In this document: positions 1 through 7,958 of the stretch, piece after piece
Layout: each line of letters opens with the position of its first letter
Numbering within the stretch: the first letter of the stretch is position 1
Source of the DNA: Candidatus Izemoplasma sp.
Lineage (GTDB): Bacteria > Bacillota_I > Bacilli_A > Izemoplasmatales > Izemoplasmataceae
NCBI GenBank assembly: GCA_007135105.1
Contig: SLJL01000068.1
Coordinates: forward strand, 1-34,078
Length of the DNA stretch: 34,078 bases
Direction of reading: 5' to 3'
Notes under the pieces: generated by a model
The model's input: the letters and a program-made list of their open reading frames with translations, nothing else
Databases searched by the model: none
What the model was told of the DNA's origin: nothing
Program-made: the position numbers and the translations under genes

Positions 1-330
1 CATCGTGCCTTAAGCGAGCAGGCTTTCAAAAAAGTCTTTACGTTGCTGAGTGTTATTGTCTTTATCATATTTTTACCATTTATTTTGATATACTATCTTG
101 CGATGTTGTTCAAATATTTTGGAAAGACATTGATGAAGAACCTCATCGTCGCCTGTGATTTTTCGAATGTCAATGACCGCAACACCCTTTTCGTCTTCGA
201 TGATGCCGGTGCTATCCACCCCCATATGCGCATGTCAGGCATGATGAAGGATTTCAGCAACATTGAGACGGTCGGGAAATCGTTTGAACAGATGCTTAAC
301 CAGCTACAAGAAGATGATGAACAACAATGA
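1..330 (+). CDS. Partial small membrane protein, 5' end outside the window
   Basis: The reading frame is open from the first base, so the first in-window start (TTG at 43) is probably internal and the true start lies upstream. The visible part has one hydrophobic segment (about 20 residues right after the TTG) and then a soluble tail of about 65 residues that ends in a Glu/Asp/Gln-rich stretch. I recognise no domain. It lies 30 bases ahead of the ankyrin-like gene on the same strand, so the two are probably co-transcribed. Function unknown. Confidence 0.55.
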   Translation, partial: HRALSEQAFKKVFTLLSVIVFIIFLPFILIYYLAMLFKYFGKTLMKNLIVACDFSNVNDRNTLFVFDDAGAIHPHMRMSGMMKDFSNIETVGKSFEQMLNQLQEDDEQQ

Positions 331-360
331 TGAGGAGAAAACCGTTTGTGGAGGCCACCG

Positions 361-1854
361 ATGTTTGAATCTTACAAGAAATTTTTACTGGACCGGGACG
401 TCTTTGAATGGATTGAATGGGCCAATGCGGTGAAGAACGACGATCTGCAGCGTTTCATCGACCGGTTCGATCCGTCCGACGATCAAATGCTGTTTGATCC
501 GATCGAACTGGCCATCGCCTTTGATGCGCCGACGATATACAACCATTTGCTTGAAACCTATGATTATTCCGACTTTTACAACCAGGTCGATTTCTCGTTA
601 CTGGTGATTTTGCTTTTGTTCGAGCGTGAACATTTCCTGTTGATTGCCCTTGAGGCATATGAATTTACGCCCGATCATCTACTCGGGATGTATGAATACA
701 TCATCGGTTATAAGGATGCAGAATACTTTACCCAGTTCTATACGCATTATCCGCTTCACCCTTCATACCACAAGGATCTTTTACGACTGGCGATGAATCA
801 TTATGAGATTTTCGTTCATCTTGCCAACACGGAAAACATGGCCGGTTTGCTTAAAGATGATGCCATGATGTATGATATTATCGCCTATTATCCACAATAT
901 CTGTCTTACCTGCATGATGTGTCAAATCTTGATCAATTCAAAGATTCCGACCTGTTCATGCATGTGGCGAAACTGGAAAGTTTCGAGGAGTTCAAACAAG
1001 CATTGCATTTCATCTTGGAGCGCGGATTCGATGTGAAAAGTCATAACGATTACGGATTGTCTCTTTACCACCAGGCACTGCGTCATGCGCGTGATCCGGA
1101 TTATATCGCGCATCTGATCGAACTGGGCGCCGATAAGGACCAGGTCACGACCATGGGCTATCCACCCGCACACCAGCTATTGTTCAGGGAAGTCCGCTTC
1201 ACCCTTGAACTCAACGATTTTGTCGATTTTTCCGCAAAAGACGCATACGGTCTGAGTCTACAGGATTACGATCATATGCTGCTGCAGAACGATTTGAACT
1301 ATTTTGACATTCTTCGAGTCGTCCGGGTTGTTCTCAATATGGATGAAAGCCATTTTTATGAACTCTCTGAAGAAGAATTCTATCATATGACGATGATGCA
1401 AGGTATGGAACTGTTGATGCCCTATGTTACCATTCTCATGTTTGAAAACAGCCACCACAAGGATCGCTACATGCACGAGCTGTCACATCAGGATTTCAAT
1501 GCCTATGACATCATGGCACTCAAAGACATGTTTCCCGGTCGTTTCGAGCACGATGTGAACAAGACGCTACAACTTGAACTCGAGTTTCTCGAATTCGACG
1601 AAAACCGGATCAAACACTTTCAGAACTTTGCCAAGGAACACAACACGACACTCATCATCGAAAGTGAGGACGAAAGCATCAATCACAAGGGGAAGGTGAT
1701 CTATACCTTCAAACCAACTGGAAAGTTGATCAAGAAAGCCCTTGTACACAGTCATCTGCTTGATGTTTTCTATTTGCATTTCTATTTTGATATTCCCCTA
1801 GCCAACATCGATTATCGTCCCGACATCAAAAACCCGCAAAGATTCCTAAACTAA
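361..1854 (+). CDS. Ankyrin-repeat-like hypothetical protein
   Basis: I chose the ATG at 361 over the TTG at 346 because GGAGG at 350-354 sits 6 bases before it; this gives 497 residues. The protein is acidic and rich in aromatic residues, with no signal peptide or membrane helix. Stretches near residues 45-70 and 225-320 look like degenerate ankyrin repeats: short helix pairs around phrases such as HLIELGADKD followed by GYPPAHQLL, and a second DAYGLSLQDY unit. Ankyrin repeats generally mediate protein-protein binding; no catalytic motif is visible. It is followed 20 bases later by the NYN-domain gene, which suggests a shared transcript. Product-level function is unknown. Confidence 0.7.
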   Translation: MFESYKKFLLDRDVFEWIEWANAVKNDDLQRFIDRFDPSDDQMLFDPIELAIAFDAPTIYNHLLETYDYSDFYNQVDFSLLVILLLFEREHFLLIALEAYEFTPDHLLGMYEYIIGYKDAEYFTQFYTHYPLHPSYHKDLLRLAMNHYEIFVHLANTENMAGLLKDDAMMYDIIAYYPQYLSYLHDVSNLDQFKDSDLFMHVAKLESFEEFKQALHFILERGFDVKSHNDYGLSLYHQALRHARDPDYIAHLIELGADKDQVTTMGYPPAHQLLFREVRFTLELNDFVDFSAKDAYGLSLQDYDHMLLQNDLNYFDILRVVRVVLNMDESHFYELSEEEFYHMTMMQGMELLMPYVTILMFENSHHKDRYMHELSHQDFNAYDIMALKDMFPGRFEHDVNKTLQLELEFLEFDENRIKHFQNFAKEHNTTLIIESEDESINHKGKVIYTFKPTGKLIKKALVHSHLLDVFYLHFYFDIPLANIDYRPDIKNPQRFLN

Positions 1855-1874
1855 AAAGAAAAGAAGTGGATATT

Positions 1875-2633
1875 ATGGCCATTGAAACCAACAAAAGCAT
1901 CGCACTATTGATCGACGCGGAAAACATATCGCCGCGCTATATCGAAATCATCATCGATGAAGCCAACAAATACGGCAAAATCAACTACCGGAGAGTCTAT
2001 GGCGATTGGACGACCGACAATCTGAAGACCTGGAAAGACAAGGTCAACGAGTTCGCCTTGACACCGGTCCAGCAATACGCCTATACGCAGGGGAAGAATG
2101 TCAGCGACTTCACGCTCATCATCGATGCGATGGACATTCTTTATTCGAACAAAGTCGATTCTTTCTGTCTGGTCACAAGCGATTCGGATTTCACGAAACT
2201 CGTGACCCGCTTGCGTGAAGACGATATGTTCGTCTTCGGCATGGGTGAATCCAAAACCCCGATCAGTCTCGTGAACTCCTGTGAATCCTTCGCCTATCTC
2301 GATAAAATGCTCGCAGACACCAAGGAAGAAAAAGAAAAAAGCACGAGTGGCAAGAAGAAAACCGTCAAGAAAGCGCCCAGCAGTAAAACCGAAAGCAGCA
2401 TCACCCCGCTAGAGCGCATCGAGACCGAGCTGAAAAACATCATCGAAAGCAATCAAGAGGATGACGGTTGGGCCTACTGGAGCATCGTGGCCAATCTTCT
2501 CCAGAAGAAATTCCCCGGTTTCCATCCGCGAAACTATGGACCGAATATCCGCCCCATCACCTTTTTCAAACAACATAAGGATTTCAGCGTTAAAATCGAC
2601 AACAAGGTCGCCTATATCAAAATCAAGCAGTAG
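1875..2633 (+). CDS. NYN-domain (LabA/DUF88-like) protein with C-terminal OST-HTH/LOTUS-like domain
   Basis: The N-terminal half (about residues 8-145 of 252) has the NYN/PIN-like nuclease fold signature: LLIDAEN with Asp14, Asp78 and Asp84 in the SDFTLIIDAMD segment, and TSDSDF with Asp103 and Asp105. These acidic residues would bind metal in a ribonuclease of this family. A lysine/serine-rich linker (about 150-175) leads to a C-terminal winged-helix-like segment (about 180-252, with GWAYWS and FHPRNYG) typical of OST-HTH/LOTUS domains, which bind RNA. I chose ATG 1875; a GTG at 1866 is possible. Known NYN-LOTUS proteins are predicted RNA-processing enzymes; the exact substrate is unknown. 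Only 9 bases separate it from the next gene, so the two are likely co-transcribed. Confidence 0.82.
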   Translation: MAIETNKSIALLIDAENISPRYIEIIIDEANKYGKINYRRVYGDWTTDNLKTWKDKVNEFALTPVQQYAYTQGKNVSDFTLIIDAMDILYSNKVDSFCLVTSDSDFTKLVTRLREDDMFVFGMGESKTPISLVNSCESFAYLDKMLADTKEEKEKSTSGKKKTVKKAPSSKTESSITPLERIETELKNIIESNQEDDGWAYWSIVANLLQKKFPGFHPRNYGPNIRPITFFKQHKDFSVKIDNKVAYIKIKQ

Positions 2634-2642
2634 GAGGTCCTC

Positions 2643-3155
2643 ATGAAAACCTGGAAAAGCCATACGCTCACACCTAGACAACTTGTGATTCTCGTATTCA
2701 GTGGTGCCGTTTTCGGCGCATTCCTAGCCTTTTTCGCCTTGCGGGGCTTTCGCGGCCGGGATGCCTGGATGCTTCTCGGGGAAGATACCGCCCTGAATGT
2801 GGGTTTGATTCTTTTGATCGGCCTGGTGCTGAGTGCCGGATATTTCTACCGGGATTTTCGCCTTTACGATCAAACGAGCATGACCATCAAGAAAGACAAG
2901 CTCGTTTTTTCCTCACCCCGGTTTGAAGATCGGACGTTTTCCATGAAGGAAATGCGACAAATCCGTACGGCAAGGCCCATGTACAGTTGGTTCGGTTACC
3001 GTAAAATCATCATGCAGTTCAAATCATTGAAGGATTTCAGACGGTACCAGCAACTGTTACTCATCAAAAGTGAAGATGAAGCCACATTGACCCAGGACTT
3101 GAAAACGGCGCGTGAAAAAGCGCTTCCCAGCAAAAAGGTATCACCGAAAACCTGA
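2643..3155 (+). CDS. Two-helix membrane protein with PH-like cytoplasmic tail
   Basis: The 170-residue product has two predicted transmembrane helices (about residues 13-33 and 48-67). The tail is soluble and basic, and its beta-rich start (SMTIKKDKLVFSS) resembles bacterial PH-domain-type membrane proteins; that assignment is weak. The start is supported by TAGGAGGT ending 5 bases before the ATG. This is the last gene of the plus-strand group and is followed by a bidirectional terminator. No enzyme motif is seen, so function is unknown. Confidence 0.65.
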   Translation: MKTWKSHTLTPRQLVILVFSGAVFGAFLAFFALRGFRGRDAWMLLGEDTALNVGLILLIGLVLSAGYFYRDFRLYDQTSMTIKKDKLVFSSPRFEDRTFSMKEMRQIRTARPMYSWFGYRKIIMQFKSLKDFRRYQQLLLIKSEDEATLTQDLKTAREKALPSKKVSPKT

Positions 3156-3220
3156 AAGGCCGTCAATGGTTTTTAAGCAAACTAAAATCCGTTGAGACCG
3201 CGGACAGTAGATTCTATACA

Positions 3221-3253
3221 AAAAAACACCGATTTTCTCATCGGTGTTTTTTT
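3221..3253. terminator. Bidirectional rho-independent terminator
   Basis: A 13-base perfect stem (3221-3233 with 3240-3252) has a 6-base loop and runs of A on the left and T on the right, so it can stop transcription from both sides. It separates the convergent plus-strand membrane-protein gene and groEL. Confidence 0.9.
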
Positions 3254-3256
3254 ATA

Positions 3257-4876
3257 TTACATCATACCCGAAGGCATGTTTGCGGACTGCTTGTCATCCT
3301 CATCGTTCAAATCGCTGACGGCGACTTCGGTGGTGATAAACATGCTGGCGATGGAAGCGGCGTTTCTGATGGCGCTTCTGGTAACCTTGGTCGGATCGAT
3401 GATACCGGCATCCAGCATATTGACCCATTTGCCTTCCTTGGCATCGAAACCTTCATCCTTATCCGCCTCTTTTTGTCTAGCAAGGATTTCATCCCCGTCA
3501 AACCCGGCGTTCTCGGCGATTTGATGGATGGGTTTCAATAGACTGTTCAAGACGAGATTGATGCCTTTTTGCCTGTCAACGATGTCGTCTTTGAGATCGT
3601 CTTTCAAATCGTTGTAGACATTGACCAGAATCGCACCGCCACCGATGACGATGCCTTCTTCAACCGCGGCTTTGGTCGCATTCAATGCGTCTTCGATCCT
3701 GTGTTTTTTCTCTTTCATCTCGGTTTCGGTGGTGGCACCGACCTTGACGATGGCGACACCGTCGGTGAGTTTACCGAGACGTTCGCGTAGTTTTTTCTTT
3801 TCGTGATCGGTCTCGGCGTGCTCGATCTGGGTCTTGATTTCATGGATGCGATCATCAATGAGGGATTTGTTGCCGCTGCCTTCGAGAATGGTCGTGGAAT
3901 CTTTTGTGACGATGACTTTTTTCGCAAGACCCAAATCATCAAGCGAAGCTTCCTTGAGATCCATGTCCAGGTCCTTGCTGTAGAAAGTGGCACCGGTCAA
4001 GGCAGCGATGTCTCCCAGCATATCTTTTTGATTGTCGCCGAAACCGGGCGCTTTGGTCGCAACCACATTGAATGTGCCGCGCAACTTGTTGACGACCAGG
4101 GTGGAGACCACTTCGTTTTCGATGTCATCGGCGATGATGAAGAGCGGCTTGTTGTTTTCGACGACTTGCTCTAAAATGGGTAGAACATCCTTGATGGTCG
4201 AGAGTTTCTGGTCGGTTATCAAGACGTGTGTGTTTTCGAGCACGACCTCCATTTTCTCGCGATCGGTAACCATATAGGGTGAAATGTAGCCCTTATCGTA
4301 CTGCATGCCTTCAACAAGTTCCAGCTCTGTATCGAATCCTTTGGATTCATCCACGGTGATGACACCGTTTTTACCGACTTTATCCATGGCTTTGGCAATG
4401 ATATCGCCGATGGCGTTGGAACCGCTTGAGACACTTGCCACCGATGCGATGTCCTGTGAGGTTTCGATCTTGCGTGACCGATCGAGAATTTTTTCGCTGA
4501 CTGCTTTGGCTGCACGTTCGATGCCTTCGCGTAACAACACCGGGTTTGCCCCTTTATCGACGGCACGAATGCCTTGGTGAATCATGGCTTGGGCTAACAA
4601 GGTAGCGGTGGTGGTGCCATCCCCGGCGGCATCGTTGGTCTTGTTGGCGACTTCCTGCACGAGTTGCGCTCCCATGTTTTCATAACGGTCTTCCAGCTCG
4701 ATTTCCTTGGCGATGGTAACGCCGTCGTTCGTGATCAACGGTGAACCGTAGGATTTCTCCAAAATGACGTTGCGCCCTTTGGGGCCTAAAGTGATATTGA
4801 CGGTAGAAGCGAGTTTATCGACGCCGTCAACCATTTTCTGACGCGCTTTTTTCCCGTAAATGATATCCTTGCTCAT
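3257..4876 (-). CDS. groEL: Chaperonin GroEL (60 kDa)
   Basis: The full-length 539-residue group I chaperonin forms the double-ring folding chamber in the cytosol and binds unfolded proteins in cycles driven by ATP and GroES. Diagnostic segments are [10 protein letters not shown] near residue 31, GDGTTTAT near 86 (nucleotide site), the apical-domain segment around PLFIIADD, and IGGGA near 410. The C-terminus ends in SGMM instead of a long GGM repeat tail. It starts 1 base after the groES stop, with GAGGGAGA upstream, so the two are one operon under the promoter and CIRCE-like site upstream of groES. Confidence 0.98.
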   Translation of the reverse strand: MSKDIIYGKKARQKMVDGVDKLASTVNITLGPKGRNVILEKSYGSPLITNDGVTIAKEIELEDRYENMGAQLVQEVANKTNDAAGDGTTTATLLAQAMIHQGIRAVDKGANPVLLREGIERAAKAVSEKILDRSRKIETSQDIASVASVSSGSNAIGDIIAKAMDKVGKNGVITVDESKGFDTELELVEGMQYDKGYISPYMVTDREKMEVVLENTHVLITDQKLSTIKDVLPILEQVVENNKPLFIIADDIENEVVSTLVVNKLRGTFNVVATKAPGFGDNQKDMLGDIAALTGATFYSKDLDMDLKEASLDDLGLAKKVIVTKDSTTILEGSGNKSLIDDRIHEIKTQIEHAETDHEKKKLRERLGKLTDGVAIVKVGATTETEMKEKKHRIEDALNATKAAVEEGIVIGGGAILVNVYNDLKDDLKDDIVDRQKGINLVLNSLLKPIHQIAENAGFDGDEILARQKEADKDEGFDAKEGKWVNMLDAGIIDPTKVTRSAIRNAASIASMFITTEVAVSDLNDEDDKQSANMPSGMM

Positions 4877-4877
4877 A

Positions 4878-5153
4878 TTATTCTCCCTCCACGATTGCTA
4901 AAATGTCACTTTCCTTGACGATGAGATAATCGTTGCCGTCAAGTGTGATATCGGTTGTCGCATAGGACTTGTAGACAACCGTATCACCTTTTTTGACGGT
5001 CATCTTGTGATCCGTGCTACCCGGACCGACCGCCACAACGGTTGCTGTGGTTGGCTTATCTTGATTCTGTGAGGTCAAGATGATGCCACTCGATGTCTTT
5101 TTCTCCGGGTTTTCTTTTTTGAGAACCACGTTTTCATGTAATGGTTTTAACAT
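4878..5153 (-). CDS. groES: Co-chaperonin GroES
   Basis: GroES caps the GroEL ring. The sequence starts MLKPLHENVVLKK and has the usual mobile-loop region (KKTSSGIILTS, about residues 16-26) and the GDTVVYK segment near residue 60. A longer frame from 5195 exists, but the ATG at 5153 has a GGGAGGT site 7-8 bases upstream and gives the normal family length of 91 residues, so I set the start there. It is the first gene of the groESL operon. Confidence 0.97.
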   Translation of the reverse strand: MLKPLHENVVLKKENPEKKTSSGIILTSQNQDKPTTATVVAVGPGSTDHKMTVKKGDTVVYKSYATTDITLDGNDYLIVKESDILAIVEGE

Positions 5154-5188
5154 GAATTCTACCTCCCATATGTGATAATTTTGTGCTG

Positions 5189-5215
5189 TTAGCACTCGTT
5201 AGTGGTATCTGCTAA
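5189..5215 (-). promoter_or_regulatory. CIRCE-like operator (HrcA-type), degenerate right arm
   Basis: TTAGCACTC (5189-5197), a 9-base spacer and ATCTGCTAA (5207-5215) follow the CIRCE layout of 9-9-9. The left arm is a perfect match to the consensus; the right arm keeps 6 of 9 bases (TGCTAA). It lies just downstream of the groES -10 box, where bound HrcA would block transcription until heat stress. Confidence 0.8.
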
Positions 5216-5219
5216 TAAA

Positions 5220-5248
5220 AATATACAAAATTCTATAAAGCTTGTCAA
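5220..5248 (-). promoter_or_regulatory. groESL promoter (sigma-A type)
   Basis: On the minus strand TTGACA (5248-5243), a 17-base spacer and TATATT (5225-5220) form a near-consensus promoter. The CIRCE-like operator begins 4 bases after the -10 box. Confidence 0.85.
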
Positions 5249-5294
5249 GACCTGCTGGAAAAATTTTTAAAAATCGGTTGTGTGAAAGTATATC

Positions 5295-5323
5295 TTGAAA
5301 GAAAGAGGGTTTTGTGTTAATTT
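5295..5323 (+). promoter_or_regulatory. Probable promoter of the small membrane-protein gene
   Basis: TTGAAA (5295-5300), a 17-base spacer and TAATTT (5318-5323) lie about 40 bases before the GTG start at 5362, divergent from the groESL promoter. Confidence 0.45.
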
Positions 5324-5361
5324 TTAATGGTAGGACACATTACTAGAAAGGACTGAATTTC

Positions 5362-5727
5362 GTGAAGACATTCATGCGTTATGTAACTGGGTTGAGACTG
5401 GTTTTAGCTGCACTTGTAGTGGAAATTATATGGTATATAATTATGACTGCTCGCATTCTCGCCATGGAGGAGACCGGACACCGCGATGTCGGGGGTTATC
5501 TGTTTATAGCCTTTTTGATGTTTCTCCTTATCATCTTTGCCATGCGTGGTATTGTGAAGCATGTCTACTGGATGTATTATACGATCGTTGCCGGTGGTTT
5601 CATGCTTTTGATTTGGATTCTCGGTCTTGCTATGAATTTCTACATCTTTGCAACACCGCTTGGCGCACTACTTATGGTAGGTGGCGGCTTGTATGCACTT
5701 AAGGAAAACGAAAAGAATCCAGTATAG
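5362..5727 (+). CDS. Small four-helix membrane protein of unknown function
   Basis: This 121-residue, very hydrophobic protein has four likely transmembrane helices (about residues 11-31, 45-63, 68-87 and 92-112) and short charged ends. The start is a GTG preceded by AAAGGA about 10 bases upstream; no better start is seen. It has its own promoter-like sequence and stands alone between groESL and the glp region. I recognise no family motif, so no function is proposed. Confidence 0.65.
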   Translation: MKTFMRYVTGLRLVLAALVVEIIWYIIMTARILAMEETGHRDVGGYLFIAFLMFLLIIFAMRGIVKHVYWMYYTIVAGGFMLLIWILGLAMNFYIFATPLGALLMVGGGLYALKENEKNPV

Positions 5728-5743
5728 TATTTTTAGGGTACGC

Positions 5744-5772
5744 TTGCCCTAGGCACGGTAATAGGTTATAAT
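5744..5772 (+). promoter_or_regulatory. Promoter of the glpP leader
   Basis: TTGCCC (5744-5749), a 17-base spacer and a consensus TATAAT (5767-5772) precede the glpP leader and its terminator. Confidence 0.7.
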
Positions 5773-5782
5773 GGACGCAACA

Positions 5783-5811
5783 GACAATCTAATTATTATA
5801 AGAGCTAAGAG
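5783..5811 (+). promoter_or_regulatory. Putative GlpP target / antiterminator element 1
   Basis: The leader contains GACAATCTAAT (5783-5793) followed by a purine-rich TAAGAG stretch leading into a terminator. The same 11-base motif and arrangement recur after glpP at 6422-6432. GlpP proteins are known to bind glp leader RNA with glycerol-3-phosphate and prevent termination; that this motif is the target is inferred from its repetition and position. Confidence 0.55.
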
Positions 5812-5852
5812 GCTAAGCAAACCAACGTGTATTTTGCTTAGCTTTTTCTTTT
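5812..5852 (+). terminator. glpP leader terminator (attenuator 1)
   Basis: GCTAAGCAAA (5812-5821) pairs with TTTGCTTAGC (5833-5842) around an 11-base loop, followed by a T-rich tract. It lies only 14 bases upstream of the glpP start, so read-through must be needed for expression. Confidence 0.8.
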
Positions 5853-5865
5853 ATAGGAGGCCACC

Positions 5866-6414
5866 ATGTTTGAAAAGCAACGGATCTTACCCGCGATATC
5901 GACGCACAAAGATTTAGATTTGTTTTTAGCCAGTCCAATCGAAATAGGCATCTTAATGAATTTTCAGTTGGCGCAACTGCCGCGACTAATAAAAACCATG
6001 AAAGAGCGCAATAAGAAAGTTTTCATTCATCTGGACTTGATCAAGGGATTGAGCAATGATGAATACGGCGCGATCTTTCTCATTCAATCGCTTGGGGTTG
6101 ATGGTATCATCAGTATTAAACCAAGGGTTATAGAACTGTGTAAGAAACGCAATGTTTTTGCTATTTTCAGAGTTTTTCTCAAAGATTCCCATTCACTAAA
6201 ACAATCACTGATGATGATTCAAAATGTAAAACCGGATGCGGTGGAAATATTGCCAGCTGTAAAAATCGATATCATTGAAAAAATCAAAGCCCATACGGGT
6301 GCCATGATATTGGCGGGTGGGTTGATTGAAGACCATGCCACCATCGAAGCGTGTATGAACGTAGGTGTCCGAGCCGTTACAACCTCGAAAACATCACTGT
6401 GGCCCCAAACGTAA
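5866..6414 (+). CDS. glpP: Glycerol uptake operon antiterminator GlpP
   Basis: The 182-residue protein matches the GlpP family in length and sequence: an N-terminal ILPAIST segment, GIL-NF-L-L, FIHLDLIKGL near residue 62, DGIISIKP near 90, the PDAVEILPA segment and ILAGGLI near 145. GlpP has a TIM-barrel-like fold, senses glycerol-3-phosphate and binds glp leader mRNA to prevent early termination. It has a strong AGGAGG site 6 bases before the ATG. Unusually, its own leader carries an attenuator of the same type as the one after it, which suggests autoregulation. Confidence 0.93.
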   Translation: MFEKQRILPAISTHKDLDLFLASPIEIGILMNFQLAQLPRLIKTMKERNKKVFIHLDLIKGLSNDEYGAIFLIQSLGVDGIISIKPRVIELCKKRNVFAIFRVFLKDSHSLKQSLMMIQNVKPDAVEILPAVKIDIIEKIKAHTGAMILAGGLIEDHATIEACMNVGVRAVTTSKTSLWPQT

Positions 6415-6421
6415 CATCCCT

Positions 6422-6447
6422 GACAATCTAATATCTAAAAGAGTAGA
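6422..6447 (+). promoter_or_regulatory. Putative GlpP target / antiterminator element 2
   Basis: GACAATCTAAT (6422-6432) followed by AAAAGAG repeats the element found upstream of glpP. It begins 8 bases after the glpP stop and leads into a terminator, so it would control expression of the dehydrogenase genes. Confidence 0.55.
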
Positions 6448-6487
6448 AGAGCACAAAAGCATCCCGATGTTTTTGTGCTCTTTTTTT
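6448..6487 (+). terminator. Intra-operon terminator (attenuator 2) before the dehydrogenase genes
   Basis: AGAGCACAAAA (6448-6458) pairs perfectly with TTTTGTGCTCT (6471-6481), with a 12-base loop and a T tract to 6487. The next gene starts 26 bases later. Confidence 0.88.
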
Positions 6488-6512
6488 CATAATTTTCCGG
6501 AAAGTAGTTGAT

Positions 6513-7958
6513 ATGATGTATGATTTTATAATTGTCGGCGCCGGTATCACCGGTGCCATGATTGCAAGAACGCTATCGAAATACGATGTGTCCGTACTGG
6601 TTTTAGAAAAAGAAAATGATGTGGGCAACCACGCGACACTTGCTAACAGTGCGATTATTCACAGTGGTCACGATCCCAAACATGGCACGTTGAAAGCACG
6701 CTTTTGTGTTGAGGGGAACCGTCTTTATGATACATTGGAAAAAGAACTGAAAATCCCACTACTTAGAAGCGGTGGTTTGCTGCTTTCCAGAAACGCTGCC
6801 GAAGTCGACACCCTGAAAGCCATTTATGAAAACGCCAAACTTAATAACGTCCCTGGCATGAAATTATTAGAAAAACAGGCATTAAAAGCGAAGGAACCAA
6901 ACATATCAAAGACGGTCATCATGGGTCTAGACTTGCCGACCACGAAGATAACATATCCCTGGGAAGTTGCTCTTAAAGCAATGGAAAACGCCATCAACAA
7001 CGGGGTGTTCTTTGCTAAAAACACAGAAGTCTTTGCCATGGCAAAAACAGAGAATGGCTTCGATATCACTACGAATAACGGTGTTTTCAAATCCAAACAG
7101 ATCATCAATGCGGCGGGGGCATTTGCCGGCAAAGTGGCGGCCATGGTCGAAAACCATGTACCTTATGAAGTCAAACCGCGTCGCGGCGAATATCTTGTCC
7201 TGGATCGCAGGGTCAAAGGGTTTCTCAACCACACGCTTTATCCCGTACCCAATAATAAAGGCAAAGGAACCCTTATCGTGCCACAAGTGCATGGCAACAT
7301 CTTGATAGGGCCCACCAACACACCACAATCATCCTTATACGCGACGCCAAACGATGTTGATGCGTTATCATCCATCAAAGAAAACGCCGACAAGTTGATG
7401 ACCGATATTCCCTATCATCAAGTCATTCGCACCTTTGCCGGCGTCAGAGCCAGCATCGACCATGAGGATTTCTATATCGATTATTCTCGCGAAGTCGACG
7501 GTTTTATGCATGTTGCCGGCATTGATTCCCCCGGCTTAACCGCCGCACCCGCCATCGCCGAATACGTGGTGAACAGCCTCATCAAATCAAAAACAACATT
7601 AGATCCTAAGCCGAACTTCAACCCAAACGAACCCGAATGTACCATGTATCACGCGCTAAATACAGCAGAAAAAAAAGCTGCTTTTGCGACAAATAAGCGG
7701 TACGGAAAAATCATTTGTAAATGTGAACGCATCACAGAAGGCGATTTGATGCAACATATCACGCGAACCTTGGGCGCCGACACCATCAAGGGCATGAAAA
7801 AAAGAGCCCGTGTCGGCAGTGGGTTATGTCAAGGTGGTTACTGTGAACACGAGACAATCAAAGTCTTGGCAAAAGCCTCAAACAAAGACCAAACCGAAAT
7901 AGACTACTACGACAAAGACACACCGGTGTTGCTAAAAGAAACGAAGGTGAAACTATGA
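6513..7958 (+). CDS. FAD-dependent oxidoreductase with C-terminal [2Fe-2S] domain (GlpA-like glycerol-3-phosphate dehydrogenase)
   Basis: The 481-residue protein starts with a Rossmann FAD site (IIVGAGITGAMIARTL, residues 5-20) and has a DAO-type body with HSGHD near residue 50 and GEYLVLDR in the middle. The C-terminal BFD-like domain carries Cys402-x-Cys404 and Cys439-x4-Cys444, expected to hold a [2Fe-2S] cluster. Proteins of this form next to glpK are usually annotated as anaerobic glycerol-3-phosphate dehydrogenase subunits, oxidising glycerol-3-phosphate to dihydroxyacetone phosphate. It sits behind attenuator 2 and overlaps the next gene by 4 bases, so translation is probably coupled. 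A 2-hydroxyacid oxidase (LhgO-like) role is the main alternative. Confidence 0.85.
   Translation: MMYDFIIVGAGITGAMIARTLSKYDVSVLVLEKENDVGNHATLANSAIIHSGHDPKHGTLKARFCVEGNRLYDTLEKELKIPLLRSGGLLLSRNAAEVDTLKAIYENAKLNNVPGMKLLEKQALKAKEPNISKTVIMGLDLPTTKITYPWEVALKAMENAINNGVFFAKNTEVFAMAKTENGFDITTNNGVFKSKQIINAAGAFAGKVAAMVENHVPYEVKPRRGEYLVLDRRVKGFLNHTLYPVPNNKGKGTLIVPQVHGNILIGPTNTPQSSLYATPNDVDALSSIKENADKLMTDIPYHQVIRTFAGVRASIDHEDFYIDYSREVDGFMHVAGIDSPGLTAAPAIAEYVVNSLIKSKTTLDPKPNFNPNEPECTMYHALNTAEKKAAFATNKRYGKIICKCERITEGDLMQHITRTLGADTIKGMKKRARVGSGLCQGGYCEHETIKVLAKASNKDQTEIDYYDKDTPVLLKETKVKL

Noticed and set aside
3198-3215. Near-repeat CCGCGGANANTAGATTCT shared with 17989-18006
   Set aside because: 16 of 18 bases match, but a window of this size is expected to contain several such pairs by chance, and no third copy was seen.
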